A stretch of 64,000 bases of DNA from an uncultured Pseudoteredinibacter sp. (GTDB lineage: Bacteria > Pseudomonadota > Gammaproteobacteria > Pseudomonadales > Cellvibrionaceae). Location: contig NZ_CANMYE010000002.1 of assembly GCF_947502065.1 (NCBI RefSeq), positions 620,001 through 684,000 of the forward strand, read 5' to 3'. A model generated the notes under the pieces. The model saw nothing but the letters and a program-made list of their open reading frames with translations, made no database searches and was not told where the DNA came from. Positions within the stretch are counted from its first letter, which is position 1. Every line of letters begins with the position of its first letter. The translations under genes were made by a program, and so were the position numbers. Shown here one piece after another: positions 52,321 through 60,937 of the stretch.

Positions 52321-53892
52321 CTAATTAGCCAACACTACAGCCTCATCTGCAACATCTGACTTAAGCTGCAAACGCTGCTTCAAATAAAACGCCAACGCCG
52401 CCATTAACAGTAACGCCACATCCGTACCCCAAGCCTGCGGCGCCCACAAAGAAAAGCCCTGACTTGCTTGCAACACAACATCAAACACAGCCGTAATCGC
52501 TAGCAACATAGCACTCAGAGCCATCGACTGAACAAAGCCTGCTTGCATATTATCACCACGCCAAGCTTGCCAAGCGACAAATAGAAGGCCTAGTACAAAA
52601 GCAGCGCCAGAATACCAAATAGAGCTTGTCGCAAAACTTAAAGTCGTAAACGCTGGCAGCCACTTAACGAAAAGAGCCCCCGCAAAACCAAAGGCACTGG
52701 CAACCGGAACCGCAAGCAATCCCCAATAAACTAAACGAGCCTGCCAATCAAATGGACGACGGCGTAACCACAGATAAAGACCTGTAGCCGGCAGCAAACA
52801 ACTTAAAATACCCAAAGCAAAGTAAATAAACTTCATCATAGGGCCACCAAAAGTTGCATAGTGCAAAGGCACCGAAGCTGAGTAGACTCGTAAGGCAACA
52901 TTATCGTGAATGTAATCTACAAACTTAATTGGCTCGCCAGTATCGACACGATATTTTGCAAAACTATCGATACCCAAAGTTTCCGGGTAGCTACCGTAAA
53001 CCAAAACGAACATATTTTTGTCGCCAGGATAAACCGCTGTAACACGCTGAGGATTAAAACCCGCTTGCATATCCTCACGGGCCTTCGTTACAAAAGGTTG
53101 CATAGCCGGAATAGGAGCTTGCTCATGAGACATCTCTGGATCTTTACCAAAGATATCCGCAATGGCAGCATCTTGATCGCCACCGTAGGCCACCAATGCC
53201 ATCATAATTAAAATGACACCCAGCAAGCCCAACAAAGCCCCAGTAAAACCAATAGTAATATGGAAAGGTAGCGCCCAAAAACCAGATAACTTATGGAGAT
53301 CGCTCCACTTGTGGCGATCTTTTTGATCGAAACGTAACTGATCGGATTCGCGTCGCCAGTTTCGGTGAATCAAAATACCACCGACAGCCATCATCATAAA
53401 AATGACACCCAACACACCAATGGCGTAGCGACCCCAAGGGCTAGGCAGATAAAAATCTGTGTGGATCTCACGTACAATTTTACTGATGCCCATTTGCTGG
53501 TGGGCAATAAGCTCGCCAGTGCTGCCATCCCAATAACTTAAATGCCAAGCCTCATCGCTTTCGGTATGGGTATTACTTAGCAAGAAGCGTTGTCCAGGGG
53601 TATCCTGGCGAACATTGAAGACCTCGACATCGCGACCATCCTCACCACCAAAATCGGCAATGGCACGCTGCATAATTTTATCTACCGGCGCATCATCAAA
53701 ACGGCCGGCAACGGGCCCATAAGCATTGGATAGCTTAGCACTTTCCCAAATGGCGATTTCGCCGTGGAAGATACTGACCGTGCCACTAAAGCACAGCACA
53801 AAAATAAAAATACCAAGGGCTGCGCCCAGCTGCTTGTGGCAGCGCATTAAGCCTTGGAAGAAAGCACGCTGTTTGTTTTTTTGATCGCTCAC
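52321..53892 (-). CDS. PepSY-domain inner-membrane protein (iron-uptake associated)
   Basis: A 523-residue membrane protein of the PepSY-associated TM family, frequently encoded with siderophore or heme uptake genes and suspected to be a ferric-siderophore reductase or assembly factor. Membrane helices near residues 20-45 (LGAALGIFIFVLCFSGTVSIFHG), 160-185, 210-240, 370-395 and several more at the C-terminus; PepSY periplasmic parts between helices 1-2 and 3-4. Conserved histidines in HKQLG, HTDFY and HKLSGFWALPFHI could bind heme. GTG 53892 with GGAGG upstream overlaps the DUF3649 stop by four bases. Last gene of a three-gene operon behind a Fur box. Confidence 0.83.
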   Translation of the reverse strand: MSDQKNKQRAFFQGLMRCHKQLGAALGIFIFVLCFSGTVSIFHGEIAIWESAKLSNAYGPVAGRFDDAPVDKIMQRAIADFGGEDGRDVEVFNVRQDTPGQRFLLSNTHTESDEAWHLSYWDGSTGELIAHQQMGISKIVREIHTDFYLPSPWGRYAIGVLGVIFMMMAVGGILIHRNWRRESDQLRFDQKDRHKWSDLHKLSGFWALPFHITIGFTGALLGLLGVILIMMALVAYGGDQDAAIADIFGKDPEMSHEQAPIPAMQPFVTKAREDMQAGFNPQRVTAVYPGDKNMFVLVYGSYPETLGIDSFAKYRVDTGEPIKFVDYIHDNVALRVYSASVPLHYATFGGPMMKFIYFALGILSCLLPATGLYLWLRRRPFDWQARLVYWGLLAVPVASAFGFAGALFVKWLPAFTTLSFATSSIWYSGAAFVLGLLFVAWQAWRGDNMQAGFVQSMALSAMLLAITAVFDVVLQASQGFSLWAPQAWGTDVALLLMAALAFYLKQRLQLKSDVADEAVVLAN

Positions 53893-54152
53893 AACTGCAT
53901 ACCTCCGATGGCTATCAATAACAGAGCACAAGCTACAGATAATAAAATCCATGCGCTGCGAGAAAATCGCTCGCGACTAAATAGCCACAAGCTAGCCCAA
54001 GCCCAAGTGATAGGCACCGAAAGGCCCGCCCAGAAGGTACGGTGCAAAGGTTTTTCTAAGGGTAAGAACTGCGCCATAAAAACCGCTGCAAACAAGGCAA
54101 AGATTAAGCCCAGAACGATAGCCGCGGTAAGTGCTCTAGCTGAAAAACCCAT
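53889..54152 (-). CDS. DUF3649-type small membrane protein
   Basis: An 87-residue protein with three hydrophobic segments (about 8-28, 40-55, 65-83) and the conserved WAWASLWLF near 48. Such proteins (DUF3649) accompany DUF3325 and PepSY genes in iron-uptake operons; their task is unknown. Start ATG 54152 with GGGAGGG eight bases before; a longer frame would run into the preceding gene. Start and end both touch the neighbours: one base after the DUF3325 stop and a four-base overlap with the PepSY gene. Confidence 0.72.
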   Translation of the reverse strand: MGFSARALTAAIVLGLIFALFAAVFMAQFLPLEKPLHRTFWAGLSVPITWAWASLWLFSRERFSRSAWILLSVACALLLIAIGGMQL

Positions 54153-54153
54153 C

Positions 54154-54468
54154 TCAAAGCCCTCCCAGATTGAGCAGCAAACCCGCCGCCGCAAGGCCAA
54201 GGCATAGCCATTGATAAGAGGTTTTAAAACCCTCGTAGCGACGCAGTATCAGCACCCAAGCAAAGCCTGCCAGCATCAGCGAGCACAGCAAAAAGGGAAT
54301 AGCCCATTCCCAGCCAAGAGCGGCAGCCCAATAGTTTACGGCTACCAGCGAGCAAGCAAGTGCTAACAAACGTTGAATAATAAGGGGAATCTTATTGCTA
54401 ACTAACTGCCCATAACACAGCGGTGGCGCCAGGGCTGCCAGCGCCAAGGGCATAAGATGGAAGAACAT
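54154..54468 (-). CDS. DUF3325-type small membrane protein
   Basis: A 104-residue protein with three or four membrane helices (about 2-19, 30-50, 53-74, 85-102). Its place at the head of an operon DUF3325, DUF3649, PepSY fits the known iron-uptake arrangement; the family label rests on this context and overall look. The Fur-like site lies about 87 bp upstream. Confidence 0.72.
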   Translation of the reverse strand: MFFHLMPLALAALAPPLCYGQLVSNKIPLIIQRLLALACSLVAVNYWAAALGWEWAIPFLLCSLMLAGFAWVLILRRYEGFKTSYQWLCLGLAAAGLLLNLGGL

Positions 54469-54554
54469 AATCGGCCTTGATCAATGAATCGCAGCAGCTT
54501 AGGGCTGCGTGTATTTATTAGATAGAAACACGGTTATTAAATGGTAATGCAATT

Positions 54555-54573
54555 ATTAATTATTATCATTTAT
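54555..54573 (-). promoter_or_regulatory. Putative Fur box
   Basis: On the minus strand the 19 bases include TGATAATAATTAAT, agreeing with the consensus 19-mer of the Fur box at about 13 positions, and the surrounding region is made of repeated NATAAT-like hexamers. It lies upstream of the DUF3325-DUF3649-PepSY operon. No TonB receptor gene follows in the window. Confidence 0.55.
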
Positions 54574-54773
54574 CAAACAAGAGTCTACCACAGCAAAGTA
54601 CCAAGCAAAGTGCCAAGCGAATCATAATCAAGCGGCTGAAAACGATATTGGCCAGGTTGATCGCGACAAAATTCAAATGGTGTGGGATAAGGGAGGTGCC
54701 AGCGATAGGCAAAACCGGCAACAGGTAATACCAGAAACAAGATGTAAAAAACCTGGGATACAGAAACGAAAAA

Positions 54774-54792
54774 GGCCGCCCATAAGGCGGCC
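54774..54792 (-). terminator. Rho-independent terminator of the DUF885 gene
   Basis: GGCCGCC/GGCGGCC pair around a 5-nt loop; on the minus strand a T-rich run follows. It lies 29 bases after the DUF885 stop codon. Bases 54574-54773 hold nothing else I can name. Confidence 0.8.
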
Positions 54793-54820
54793 TGTAGATA
54801 AACAGTTGCTAATATGGCGG

Positions 54821-56626
54821 CTAGGCTTTATTCCCCTGGATATATTCATCCACCAACTGCTCAAGGATATCCAGCGGCACAGCGCCGTTTTTAAGCACCA
54901 CATCGTGGAAATCACTGAGGTTAAATTTATCGCCCAGCGCGGTTTTGGCTTTTTCGCGTAGCTCTAAGATTTTCATCATACCAATCTTATAAGAGGTCGC
55001 TTGGCCTGGCATGACGATATAGCGTTCGATCTCGGAAACTACATCGGATTCGGCCATACCGGTATTGGCAATCATGTAATCGATGGCTTCTTGGCGAGTC
55101 CAGCGCTTGGCGTGAATACCGGTATCGACTACTAAGCGCACAGCGCGGAATAGCTCGGCCTGTAGGCGGCCAATATTATCGAAAGGATCTTTTTGAAAGC
55201 CCATCTCCCAAGCGACTTGCTCGGCATAAAGTGCCCAACCTTCTACATAAGCAGTAAATGGCGAGAAGCGACGGAACAAGGGCATGCCTTCTAGCTGCAT
55301 AGCAATGGCTACCTGAAAGTGGTGCCCCGGAATTCCTTCGTGATAAGCCAAGGTGCGCATGCTGTATTTAGGCGTGGCTTTGATATCGTAGAGATTGGCA
55401 AAGAACTGACCAGGGCGTGAGCCATCGATAGCTGGCGGCTGATAGTAGGCGCCTGGTGCGGTCTTTTCTTTAAAGGCCGGAATACGTTTTACTTCCACAC
55501 CAGTATCTGGACGCAAGCTAAAGGCTTGCCCCAAGCCCTTATCAATCTCGTTTAGGATTACTTGGTAATCGGCAATAATTTGCTCGCGGCCTTCATCGGT
55601 ATCGGGATAATAAAACTCTTCCTTGCTGGCCATCTCATCAATAGCCGCGCTAAAGCCTGCGCTAACATCGTAGCCTTCGCCGGCTAAGATCGCCAAAATT
55701 TCAGCTTGGATGCGGGCAACTTCCGATAAACCAATATTGTGAATTTCATCGGCGGTTAAATCGGTAGTGGTGAACAAGCGCAGCGCCGCTTTATAGGCGC
55801 CCTCACCTTCCGGTAGTTTCCAGAAGCCATCATCTTCGGTGGTTTTATCGCGCAGTGCGGTAAAGTAATCGATCAGCTTTTGATAGGCCGGGTAAACATC
55901 AGCCTGAATCGCTTTTTCAGCATCGGCCAGCACTTGGCTATTATCGTAGCCTTCGATTTCTGCCGATTTCTTTTCTAAATTGGTATAGAGAATATTCTCT
56001 TTGGGGGCTGTGCCAACAAAGTTATTCATTTCCTCTAGCACACGATCTACTACAAAGCGTGGAGGCAGAATATTGCGTTTTTCCCTTTCTTTTAGGCCTT
56101 CTAGCACCTGATCAAACTTTTTACCCACCGCCGTCAAGCGTGAAATATAGTTCTCGGCATCTTCGGCTATTTTAATTTCATGGGTAGATTCCATAAAACT
56201 TGGGTAGCCGTTTTGCGCACCAAACAACTGGTTTACCGGATAATTATGAAAGCGATAACGCTCAAAATCATCCATCGAGGCAAAGAGATAATCGGCAATG
56301 GCTTTTGATAACTGCTCGGCCTCGCTTAGATCTTCTACCGCGTATTCATCTAGCACCGCCTTGGCGGCTTTTAGATCGGCAATCATGGCATCGCCAGCGG
56401 CAATACTATCGTCATCCAGCTTACTGTTGTGCCCGCGAATACCAATGTTTTCCAGCATATGTAGCTGACTTAGCATTTCTGGGCTTTTTAAGGCCTGTTT
56501 AAGAATTTCACGATTGAAGAAATTATTAATAAAAAATGGCTTGGCATACCATTCGTGGGCCGCAAAACTGCCGCCCAGAATAATAATAGACAGCAAACCG
56601 TAAGCGATAAATTTTAGTATTTTCAT
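54821..56626 (-). CDS. DUF885 family metallopeptidase-like protein
   Basis: A 601-residue protein anchored by an N-terminal hydrophobic helix (about residues 5-24). DUF885 members carry the zinc-type motif HEGIPGHH (YHEGIPGHHFQ near residue 425, an HExxx-HH site) and a downstream glutamate in AYVEGWALYAEQVAWEMG near 455, all present here. Related proteins are thought to be peptidases with alpha-helical fold; a substrate is not known. Codons and composition match the neighbourhood. Upstream is the nitroreductase gene, about 40 bp away on the same strand, so co-transcription is possible. Confidence 0.85.
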   Translation of the reverse strand: MKILKFIAYGLLSIIILGGSFAAHEWYAKPFFINNFFNREILKQALKSPEMLSQLHMLENIGIRGHNSKLDDDSIAAGDAMIADLKAAKAVLDEYAVEDLSEAEQLSKAIADYLFASMDDFERYRFHNYPVNQLFGAQNGYPSFMESTHEIKIAEDAENYISRLTAVGKKFDQVLEGLKEREKRNILPPRFVVDRVLEEMNNFVGTAPKENILYTNLEKKSAEIEGYDNSQVLADAEKAIQADVYPAYQKLIDYFTALRDKTTEDDGFWKLPEGEGAYKAALRLFTTTDLTADEIHNIGLSEVARIQAEILAILAGEGYDVSAGFSAAIDEMASKEEFYYPDTDEGREQIIADYQVILNEIDKGLGQAFSLRPDTGVEVKRIPAFKEKTAPGAYYQPPAIDGSRPGQFFANLYDIKATPKYSMRTLAYHEGIPGHHFQVAIAMQLEGMPLFRRFSPFTAYVEGWALYAEQVAWEMGFQKDPFDNIGRLQAELFRAVRLVVDTGIHAKRWTRQEAIDYMIANTGMAESDVVSEIERYIVMPGQATSYKIGMMKILELREKAKTALGDKFNLSDFHDVVLKNGAVPLDILEQLVDEYIQGNKA

Positions 56627-56667
56627 AGTGCTGGTCTTGTAGTGTTTTAAAAGGTGAAAAAACCTTG

Positions 56668-57336
56668 TTACTCAATAAACGTAGTAAAATCTGCTAGGGG
56701 CTTTTTAGTAATATCTGGCACCTGGGCACCTTCTTCTGGATAGCCCACCACCAATAAAATATATGGGCGTTCGTATTCTGGGCGCTTACAGATTTTATTC
56801 AAAAACTTCATTGGGCTTGGGGTGTGGGTTAAAGTCGCTAAACCCGCCTGATGCAAGGCAGTAATTAAAAAGCCAGAAGCCAAGCCTACCGATTCTGCCG
56901 TGTAATAGTTTTTATGCTTGCTGCCTTCTTCATCGTATTCAAACTTTTGCAAAAAGATGGCAATTAAATAAGGGGCTGTTTCCAAGAAGGGCTTTTTATC
57001 ATCGGTGCCTAAAGGTGCCAAATCGTCTAGCCATTCTTCGGTAGCACGCTCGGAATAAAACTGGCGCTCTTCCTCCTCGGCGGCCAGGCGAATCTCTTTT
57101 TTGGTTTCCGCATCGCTAATCACCACAAAGTGCCACGGTTGCTTATTGGCACCACTGGGCGCCGTGCCCGCGGCTTTTAGGGCATTTTCAATTACCGAGC
57201 GAGGCACGGGCTCTGGCGAGAAATCGCGCACGGTGCGACGGCGCTTGATCATCTCGTAGAAGCTAAGGGCATTGGCTTCCATCTCGGCTTCGCTTTGCTG
57301 TTGAAAATCTAGTGGGATAAAGGGGTATTCAGACAT
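56668..57336 (-). CDS. Nitroreductase family flavoprotein
   Basis: A 222-residue FMN-dependent oxidoreductase. The opening [24 protein letters not shown] (about 27-50) and [17 protein letters not shown] near 67 are the FMN/phosphate-binding marks, and [25 protein letters not shown] near 152 the central helix. This resembles the branch near iodotyrosine deiodinase (lid region with [16 protein letters not shown]), but that is inference. GAGAG lies four bases before the ATG. Same strand as the DUF885 gene. Bases 57337-57598 upstream hold no gene I can support. Confidence 0.87.
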   Translation of the reverse strand: MSEYPFIPLDFQQQSEAEMEANALSFYEMIKRRRTVRDFSPEPVPRSVIENALKAAGTAPSGANKQPWHFVVISDAETKKEIRLAAEEEERQFYSERATEEWLDDLAPLGTDDKKPFLETAPYLIAIFLQKFEYDEEGSKHKNYYTAESVGLASGFLITALHQAGLATLTHTPSPMKFLNKICKRPEYERPYILLVVGYPEEGAQVPDITKKPLADFTTFIE

Positions 57337-57598
57337 GTTTCTCTCTTATTATCTGGGCATATCGTTATTTTTTAACAATATCTATTAACAATGGGTATTA
57401 CTGCATTACCGCCGCTTCATAGAGCTAAGACGAGTGTAGGGGCGATAAAATCAATGAAAACTGCCATAAAACTGTAAAGCTAGGGGCTTTTACAGCCGCT
57501 AGCCGAAAAGTGGCCTAGAAAACAGCCCGAACAAGCGCCGCCCAGATTAGCGACACTTTGATTAGCAACGCCCAGGAGAGGCAGCTAAGAGAGAAACA

Positions 57599-57973
57599 CT
57601 AGCCCTTGGGCTGCCAAAGCTCGATTTTGTTACCGGCCGGATCCATAAACCAGCCAAAATCGCCATAATCGAAAGATTCCGGCTCGCCGATAAGCTCGGC
57701 GCCACCTTGTTTTACCTGCTCTAGTGCGGCGGGCAAATCATCCACCACCAGGTTCATCATAAATTCTTTACTGGAAGGCTTAAAATAATCGCTGCCCTGT
57801 TTAAAGGGCGCCCAAACGGTGTAGCCATGCTCGGGCATATCCGCAGGCTGTAAGGCACAGCCGCCATAGCTTGGATCTATCGGCAAGCCCAGATGCTCTT
57901 GATACCAAGCCGCCAAGGCCTTTGGATCCTCACAGAAGAAAAAAATACCACCGACACCTAATACCTTCGCCAT
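57599..57973 (-). CDS. VOC family protein (glyoxalase fold)
   Basis: A 124-residue vicinal-oxygen-chelate protein with FFFCEDPKALAAWYQEHLGLP near 12 as first module and DPAGNKIELWQP at the C-terminus, whose glutamate is the usual metal ligand. Substrate is unknown; not related closely to the VOC protein at 12761. AAGGAG five bases before ATG 57973 fixes the start. Confidence 0.82.
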   Translation of the reverse strand: MAKVLGVGGIFFFCEDPKALAAWYQEHLGLPIDPSYGGCALQPADMPEHGYTVWAPFKQGSDYFKPSSKEFMMNLVVDDLPAALEQVKQGGAELIGEPESFDYGDFGWFMDPAGNKIELWQPKG

Positions 57974-58096
57974 GCTGACTCCTTGCGGCATTACCGCTAT
58001 GGGTTGACCGAGCTGAACACAATGTTTTCAAGACTGCCTAAAAACCGCCGACATAATCTAAAACTGTGTATTGATACCTGAAAGGCTTGCTGAATA

Positions 58097-59554
58097 ATGA
58101 CACAAAGCTACCGACAACACTATCTGGTCGCGGCCGCGCTATTTGGGCTATACGGCGTACAAGTATGCCCCTTTTTAGACAGCCTGAGCCTGGGCGCACT
58201 GCTGATTCCTATAATGCTGAGCTTTGCCATTATTGGCCTTGGGCGCTACTTGCTAGATGGGCAAATTAGCAATACCGAGCTTAAAAAGCAGGTTAAACGC
58301 CAGTTTATTCTGGATATGGGCCTATTCTTATTTACCGGCCTTGCCCTGGCCGCCTACTTTCGCCTGCTACACCAATCCCCCCTAGAAAGCGGCTTAAAGG
58401 TTATTATTGGCATGGCGATCTTTGGCTTCTTTATCGCCTGCGATCAGGCCCTGCTGAAAGAGCGCAAAATAGCCGAGCAGCTAGCCGATGCCGGCGAGCA
58501 TATCACCCCAGATTGCAATCCTTACCCGCTTACTCACAAATTCAGTCACTTTGCCTGCGCCTGTGCTATCGCGGTAATTGGCGTAGTGTTTATGGTGATC
58601 AATAAAGATTTACATTGGCTACAACAGGTGGGTGAAGATCTGCCACTGGCCACCGCACAGCGTTATATTCTTACTGAGGTCTCTTTTGTCGTGGCCGTGA
58701 TTATGGTGTACGTGCTGCGCATTATTTTTGCCTATGCCAATAATTTAAAAATGTTTATCACCATGGAGCAAAGCGCCCTAGCCGCTGTCGCCCAAGGCGA
58801 TTTAGAAGCCGAAGTGCCAGTAAGCAGCAATGATGAATTTGGCCTTATGGCATTGCACACCAATAAAACCATCGCCGCACTGGCCGAGCGCAGCCGCGAG
58901 CTAAGCATCACCCGCGATGCCAGCATCTTAGGCTTAGCCAGCCTAGCCGAAACCCGCGACAATGAAACCGGCGGGCATATTCTGCGAACCCAAAACTATG
59001 TAAAAGCGCTAGCGTTAGAGCTGCGTAAAAATCCAAAATACCGCGAGCAACTGGATGACGACACCATAGAACTGCTTTATAAATCGGCCCCGCTGCACGA
59101 TATAGGCAAGGTAGGCATTCCCGATAATATCTTGCTAAAACCCGGCAAGCTTAGCGATGAAGAATTTGAAGTTATGAAAGGCCACCCACAAATTGGCGCC
59201 GATGCATTAGAGGTTGCCGAACGCCAACTGGGCAGCAACTCCTTCTTAAGAATCGCCAAAGAGATTAGCCTAAGCCACCACGAAAAATGGGACGGCAGCG
59301 GCTACCCAGCCGGCCTAAGCGGTGAAGACATCCCTGTATCCGGCCGCCTAATGGCACTGGCCGATGTATACGACGCCCTCATCAGCGCCAGAGTGTACAA
59401 ACCCGCCTTTAGCCACGAAAAAGCCAAAAGCATCATCCTAGAAGGCAGCGCCAAACACTTCGACCCCGATATAATCCAAGCCTTTATAGATTGCGAAAGC
59501 GAGTTTGTGCGTATTGCTGATGAGTTTAGTGATAATAAAACGCAAGCGGCTTAG
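58097..59554 (+). CDS. Membrane HD-GYP domain c-di-GMP phosphodiesterase
   Basis: A 485-residue signalling enzyme. Helices near residues 10-26, 30-50, 72-90, 100-118, 151-168 and 192-212 form a membrane sensor part; a HAMP-like linker follows at about 214-270 (QGDLEAEVPVSSNDEFG). The HD-GYP domain spans about 275-480: ETGGHILRTQ near 290, HDIGKVGIPDNIL at 334-346, SHHEKWDGSGYP near 398 with the GYP and PVSGRLMALADVYDAL near 420. All catalytic residues are present, so c-di-GMP hydrolysis is likely. It is the last ordinary gene before the cassette array. Confidence 0.9.
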   Translation: MTQSYRQHYLVAAALFGLYGVQVCPFLDSLSLGALLIPIMLSFAIIGLGRYLLDGQISNTELKKQVKRQFILDMGLFLFTGLALAAYFRLLHQSPLESGLKVIIGMAIFGFFIACDQALLKERKIAEQLADAGEHITPDCNPYPLTHKFSHFACACAIAVIGVVFMVINKDLHWLQQVGEDLPLATAQRYILTEVSFVVAVIMVYVLRIIFAYANNLKMFITMEQSALAAVAQGDLEAEVPVSSNDEFGLMALHTNKTIAALAERSRELSITRDASILGLASLAETRDNETGGHILRTQNYVKALALELRKNPKYREQLDDDTIELLYKSAPLHDIGKVGIPDNILLKPGKLSDEEFEVMKGHPQIGADALEVAERQLGSNSFLRIAKEISLSHHEKWDGSGYPAGLSGEDIPVSGRLMALADVYDALISARVYKPAFSHEKAKSIILEGSAKHFDPDIIQAFIDCESEFVRIADEFSDNKTQAA

Positions 59555-59593
59555 TGTTGTTTGGCTTTTTTGATTAGCTACCGCCTTGTACTT

Positions 59594-59622
59594 GGTGCCT
59601 TTTTAAAAAGGTGCCAGGTGCC
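59594..59622. repeat. GGTGCC repeat/palindrome after the HD-GYP gene
   Basis: Three direct copies of GGTGCC (59594, 59610, 59617) around a perfect palindrome CCTTTTTAAAAAGG (59598-59611). It lies 40 bases after the HD-GYP stop and resembles another REP-type element; the hairpin may terminate that transcript. Confidence 0.55.
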
Positions 59623-59641
59623 TTAATCCCTAGTAGCTGCC

Positions 59642-59737
59642 TTAGACCAACGCCATATCAAAAGCTTCCCCCAAGCGAGCAAACACCTTGAACCTAACGG
59701 TATATGGATTGAAATACCGGTTTAAATTTAAAACCAT
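59642..59737 (-). CDS. Possible 31-residue peptide gene
   Basis: An ATG-to-TAA frame coding 31 residues rich in aromatic and basic ones (NLNRYFNPYTVRFKVFARLG and more). AGGAAG is 11 bases before the ATG, longer than ideal. It is the only candidate in the otherwise empty 59555-60099 gap on the minus strand. It could be a remnant of a larger gene or chance. Not an integrase fragment as far as I can tell. Confidence 0.25.
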   Translation of the reverse strand: MVLNLNRYFNPYTVRFKVFARLGEAFDMALV

Positions 59738-59961
59738 TAGCCGTGTATCTTCCTATTAATTGGGGAATTAACAATTAACCCTTTCAAAGTTATAAGTTAA
59801 TCAACCACATACGAGGGTTAGCTGCGTTCTCTTAATCCGCTACACAAGAGAAAAAGCAATTTAACAGCCAACAAATAACGACTTAAGCGCCAGGCCTCGT
59901 TAATTAAGTATGATTTCTCTAGTACTTGTAAAACCCCAGATAAAACAATAAATTAGAGATT

Positions 59962-59989
59962 TAGACAAAGGAATGCAGCTAGGTATTAA
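59962..59989 (+). promoter_or_regulatory. Candidate cassette promoter
   Basis: TAGACA, a 16-base spacer, then TATTAA. The -35 agrees with TTGACA in five of six bases and the -10 with TATAAT in four. It points into the cassette array 92 bases before its left edge, the position expected for an integron cassette promoter. No other promoter is obvious between cassettes. Confidence 0.35.
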
Positions 59990-60080
59990 AACGGACACCA
60001 TCCTATTATTTCTGAAATCCCCGTATTAATAAGACGCGTCTGCTGTTTGGTTGTAATTCTGCTTGTCTGTTTATTTAGCT

Positions 60081-60087
60081 GTTATAA
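60081..60087 (+). other. Left edge of cassette array (attI-like core GTTATAA)
   Basis: GTTATAA fits the integron recombination core GTTRRRY at most positions and lies 19 bases before the first cassette gene. No attC palindrome precedes it, so it is a candidate attI core or the edge of the array. An integrase gene, usual on this side, is missing between 59555 and 60080. Confidence 0.4.
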
Positions 60088-60099
60088 ACTTGGAGCAAG

Positions 60100-60462
60100 A
60101 TGAAGACTCCTAGAGAAAAACTGGAGAGCTGCATTATCGAAAACGGTTGGCGCATCGAAAATGTCCAATACGATGACCTTGATTGGTGGGCCGACGAAAT
60201 TTGGGAGTTGCGCTCTATTTGGTCACCTCAAGGAGTGCCAGCTTATTTGTCGTTATTGGTCGATCCCCAGCATGAGGGTGCAAGGAGAAAAGGTCAGGGG
60301 GTGTGGGCTGTGGGTAGTTCAGGTGAGAGTCCAGCCTCACTTGAAAAAGCCTGTTCTCACGGTACAGTAACTATAAATGAAATCTCGAAGGGCAATGCCA
60401 TCGAGGTCATAGACAACATCGAATCGTTAAGGTCAAGTGCCATTAATGACATCAGTTTATAA
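60100..60462 (+). CDS. Integron cassette 1: hypothetical protein (120 aa)
   Basis: Not recognised by family. A soluble acidic protein with a tryptophan-rich stretch DDLDWWADEIWELRSIWSPQG (about residues 25-45) and a turn VDPQHEGARRKGQGVWAVG (about 53-71), a look often seen among proteins of chromosomal integron cassettes. GGAG lies five bases before the ATG. Its stop codon merges with the start of the attC site that follows (TAACAAG). No promoter of its own; the candidate at 59962 would serve it. Confidence 0.7.
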   Translation: MKTPREKLESCIIENGWRIENVQYDDLDWWADEIWELRSIWSPQGVPAYLSLLVDPQHEGARRKGQGVWAVGSSGESPASLEKACSHGTVTINEISKGNAIEVIDNIESLRSSAINDISL

Positions 60463-60520
60463 CAAGTGCCAGCTAACGACGTTGCAAAAAGCGCAACGCG
60501 ACAGTGGCGGGCGTTAGGGC
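60460..60520 (+). repeat. attC site 1
   Basis: Begins TAACAAG, ends GGGCGTTAGGGC, with the inner stem CGTTGC/GCAACG and an outer GCCA/TGGC match; about 60 bp. The recombination point would lie in G^TTAG near 60513. The last bases AGGG act as ribosome site for the next gene. Confidence 0.8.
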
Positions 60521-60526
60521 TCAGAT

Positions 60527-60856
60527 ATGAATCGAGCATTCGGTAAAGTATTTAAAAGCGAATCTGGAGTTGAGTACGGTGTAATCCGAGAAGCCAAGGA
60601 GCCTTTCCCTGAGGGCTTGTCCTCATCGAGTATACTTGCCGAAGACTGTTGCGGTAACTACTTCGTTCTACTCAATGAGGCAGTGTGCTTCTGGGATCAC
60701 GAAACAACAGAGAGCGTGTTTCTATCTGAATCAGTAAATGATTTTGTTTCTGGATGTACTGCTCTAGGAGAAGTTGAACTAGAGCATGGTCAAGTAGAAT
60801 CGGCTTGGATAGATCCCGAGTTTGCGAAGCAATTCGGCATCAATACCAAGCCCTAA
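60527..60856 (+). CDS. Integron cassette 2: SUKH (SMI1/KNR4)-like protein
   Basis: A 109-residue protein with the core strands of the SUKH superfamily: GNYFVLLNEAVCFWDHETTESVFLSESVNDF (about residues 42-72), that is, strand-x-FWDHE-strand-S-x-x-F as in SMI1/KNR4 proteins. In bacteria this fold is common among immunity proteins against secreted or contact-delivered toxins. No toxin gene lies next to it, so it might be a stand-alone immunity gene. Ribosome site AGGG from the preceding attC end. Fold call moderate; role is inference. Confidence 0.65.
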   Translation: MNRAFGKVFKSESGVEYGVIREAKEPFPEGLSSSSILAEDCCGNYFVLLNEAVCFWDHETTESVFLSESVNDFVSGCTALGEVELEHGQVESAWIDPEFAKQFGINTKP

Positions 60857-60919
60857 CAAGCGCATGTTTCGGACAAATTTCCGCTGCGCTCCAATTTTCC
60901 GCAAATGCGGGCGTTATAT
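60854..60919 (+). repeat. attC site 2
   Basis: Begins TAACAAG and ends GGGCGTTATAT; the arm CGCATGTTTCGG pairs with CCGCAAATGCG leaving one unpaired G on the left, like the extrahelical base of attC sites. About 66 bp. Confidence 0.8.
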
Positions 60920-60937
60920 TTTTTAGGGAGTCAGGTT

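Noticed and set aside
59555..60080. Remnant of an integron integrase
   Set aside because: Reading both strands gave no stretch resembling IntI active-site boxes (HxxR, LLGH) or its special helix.
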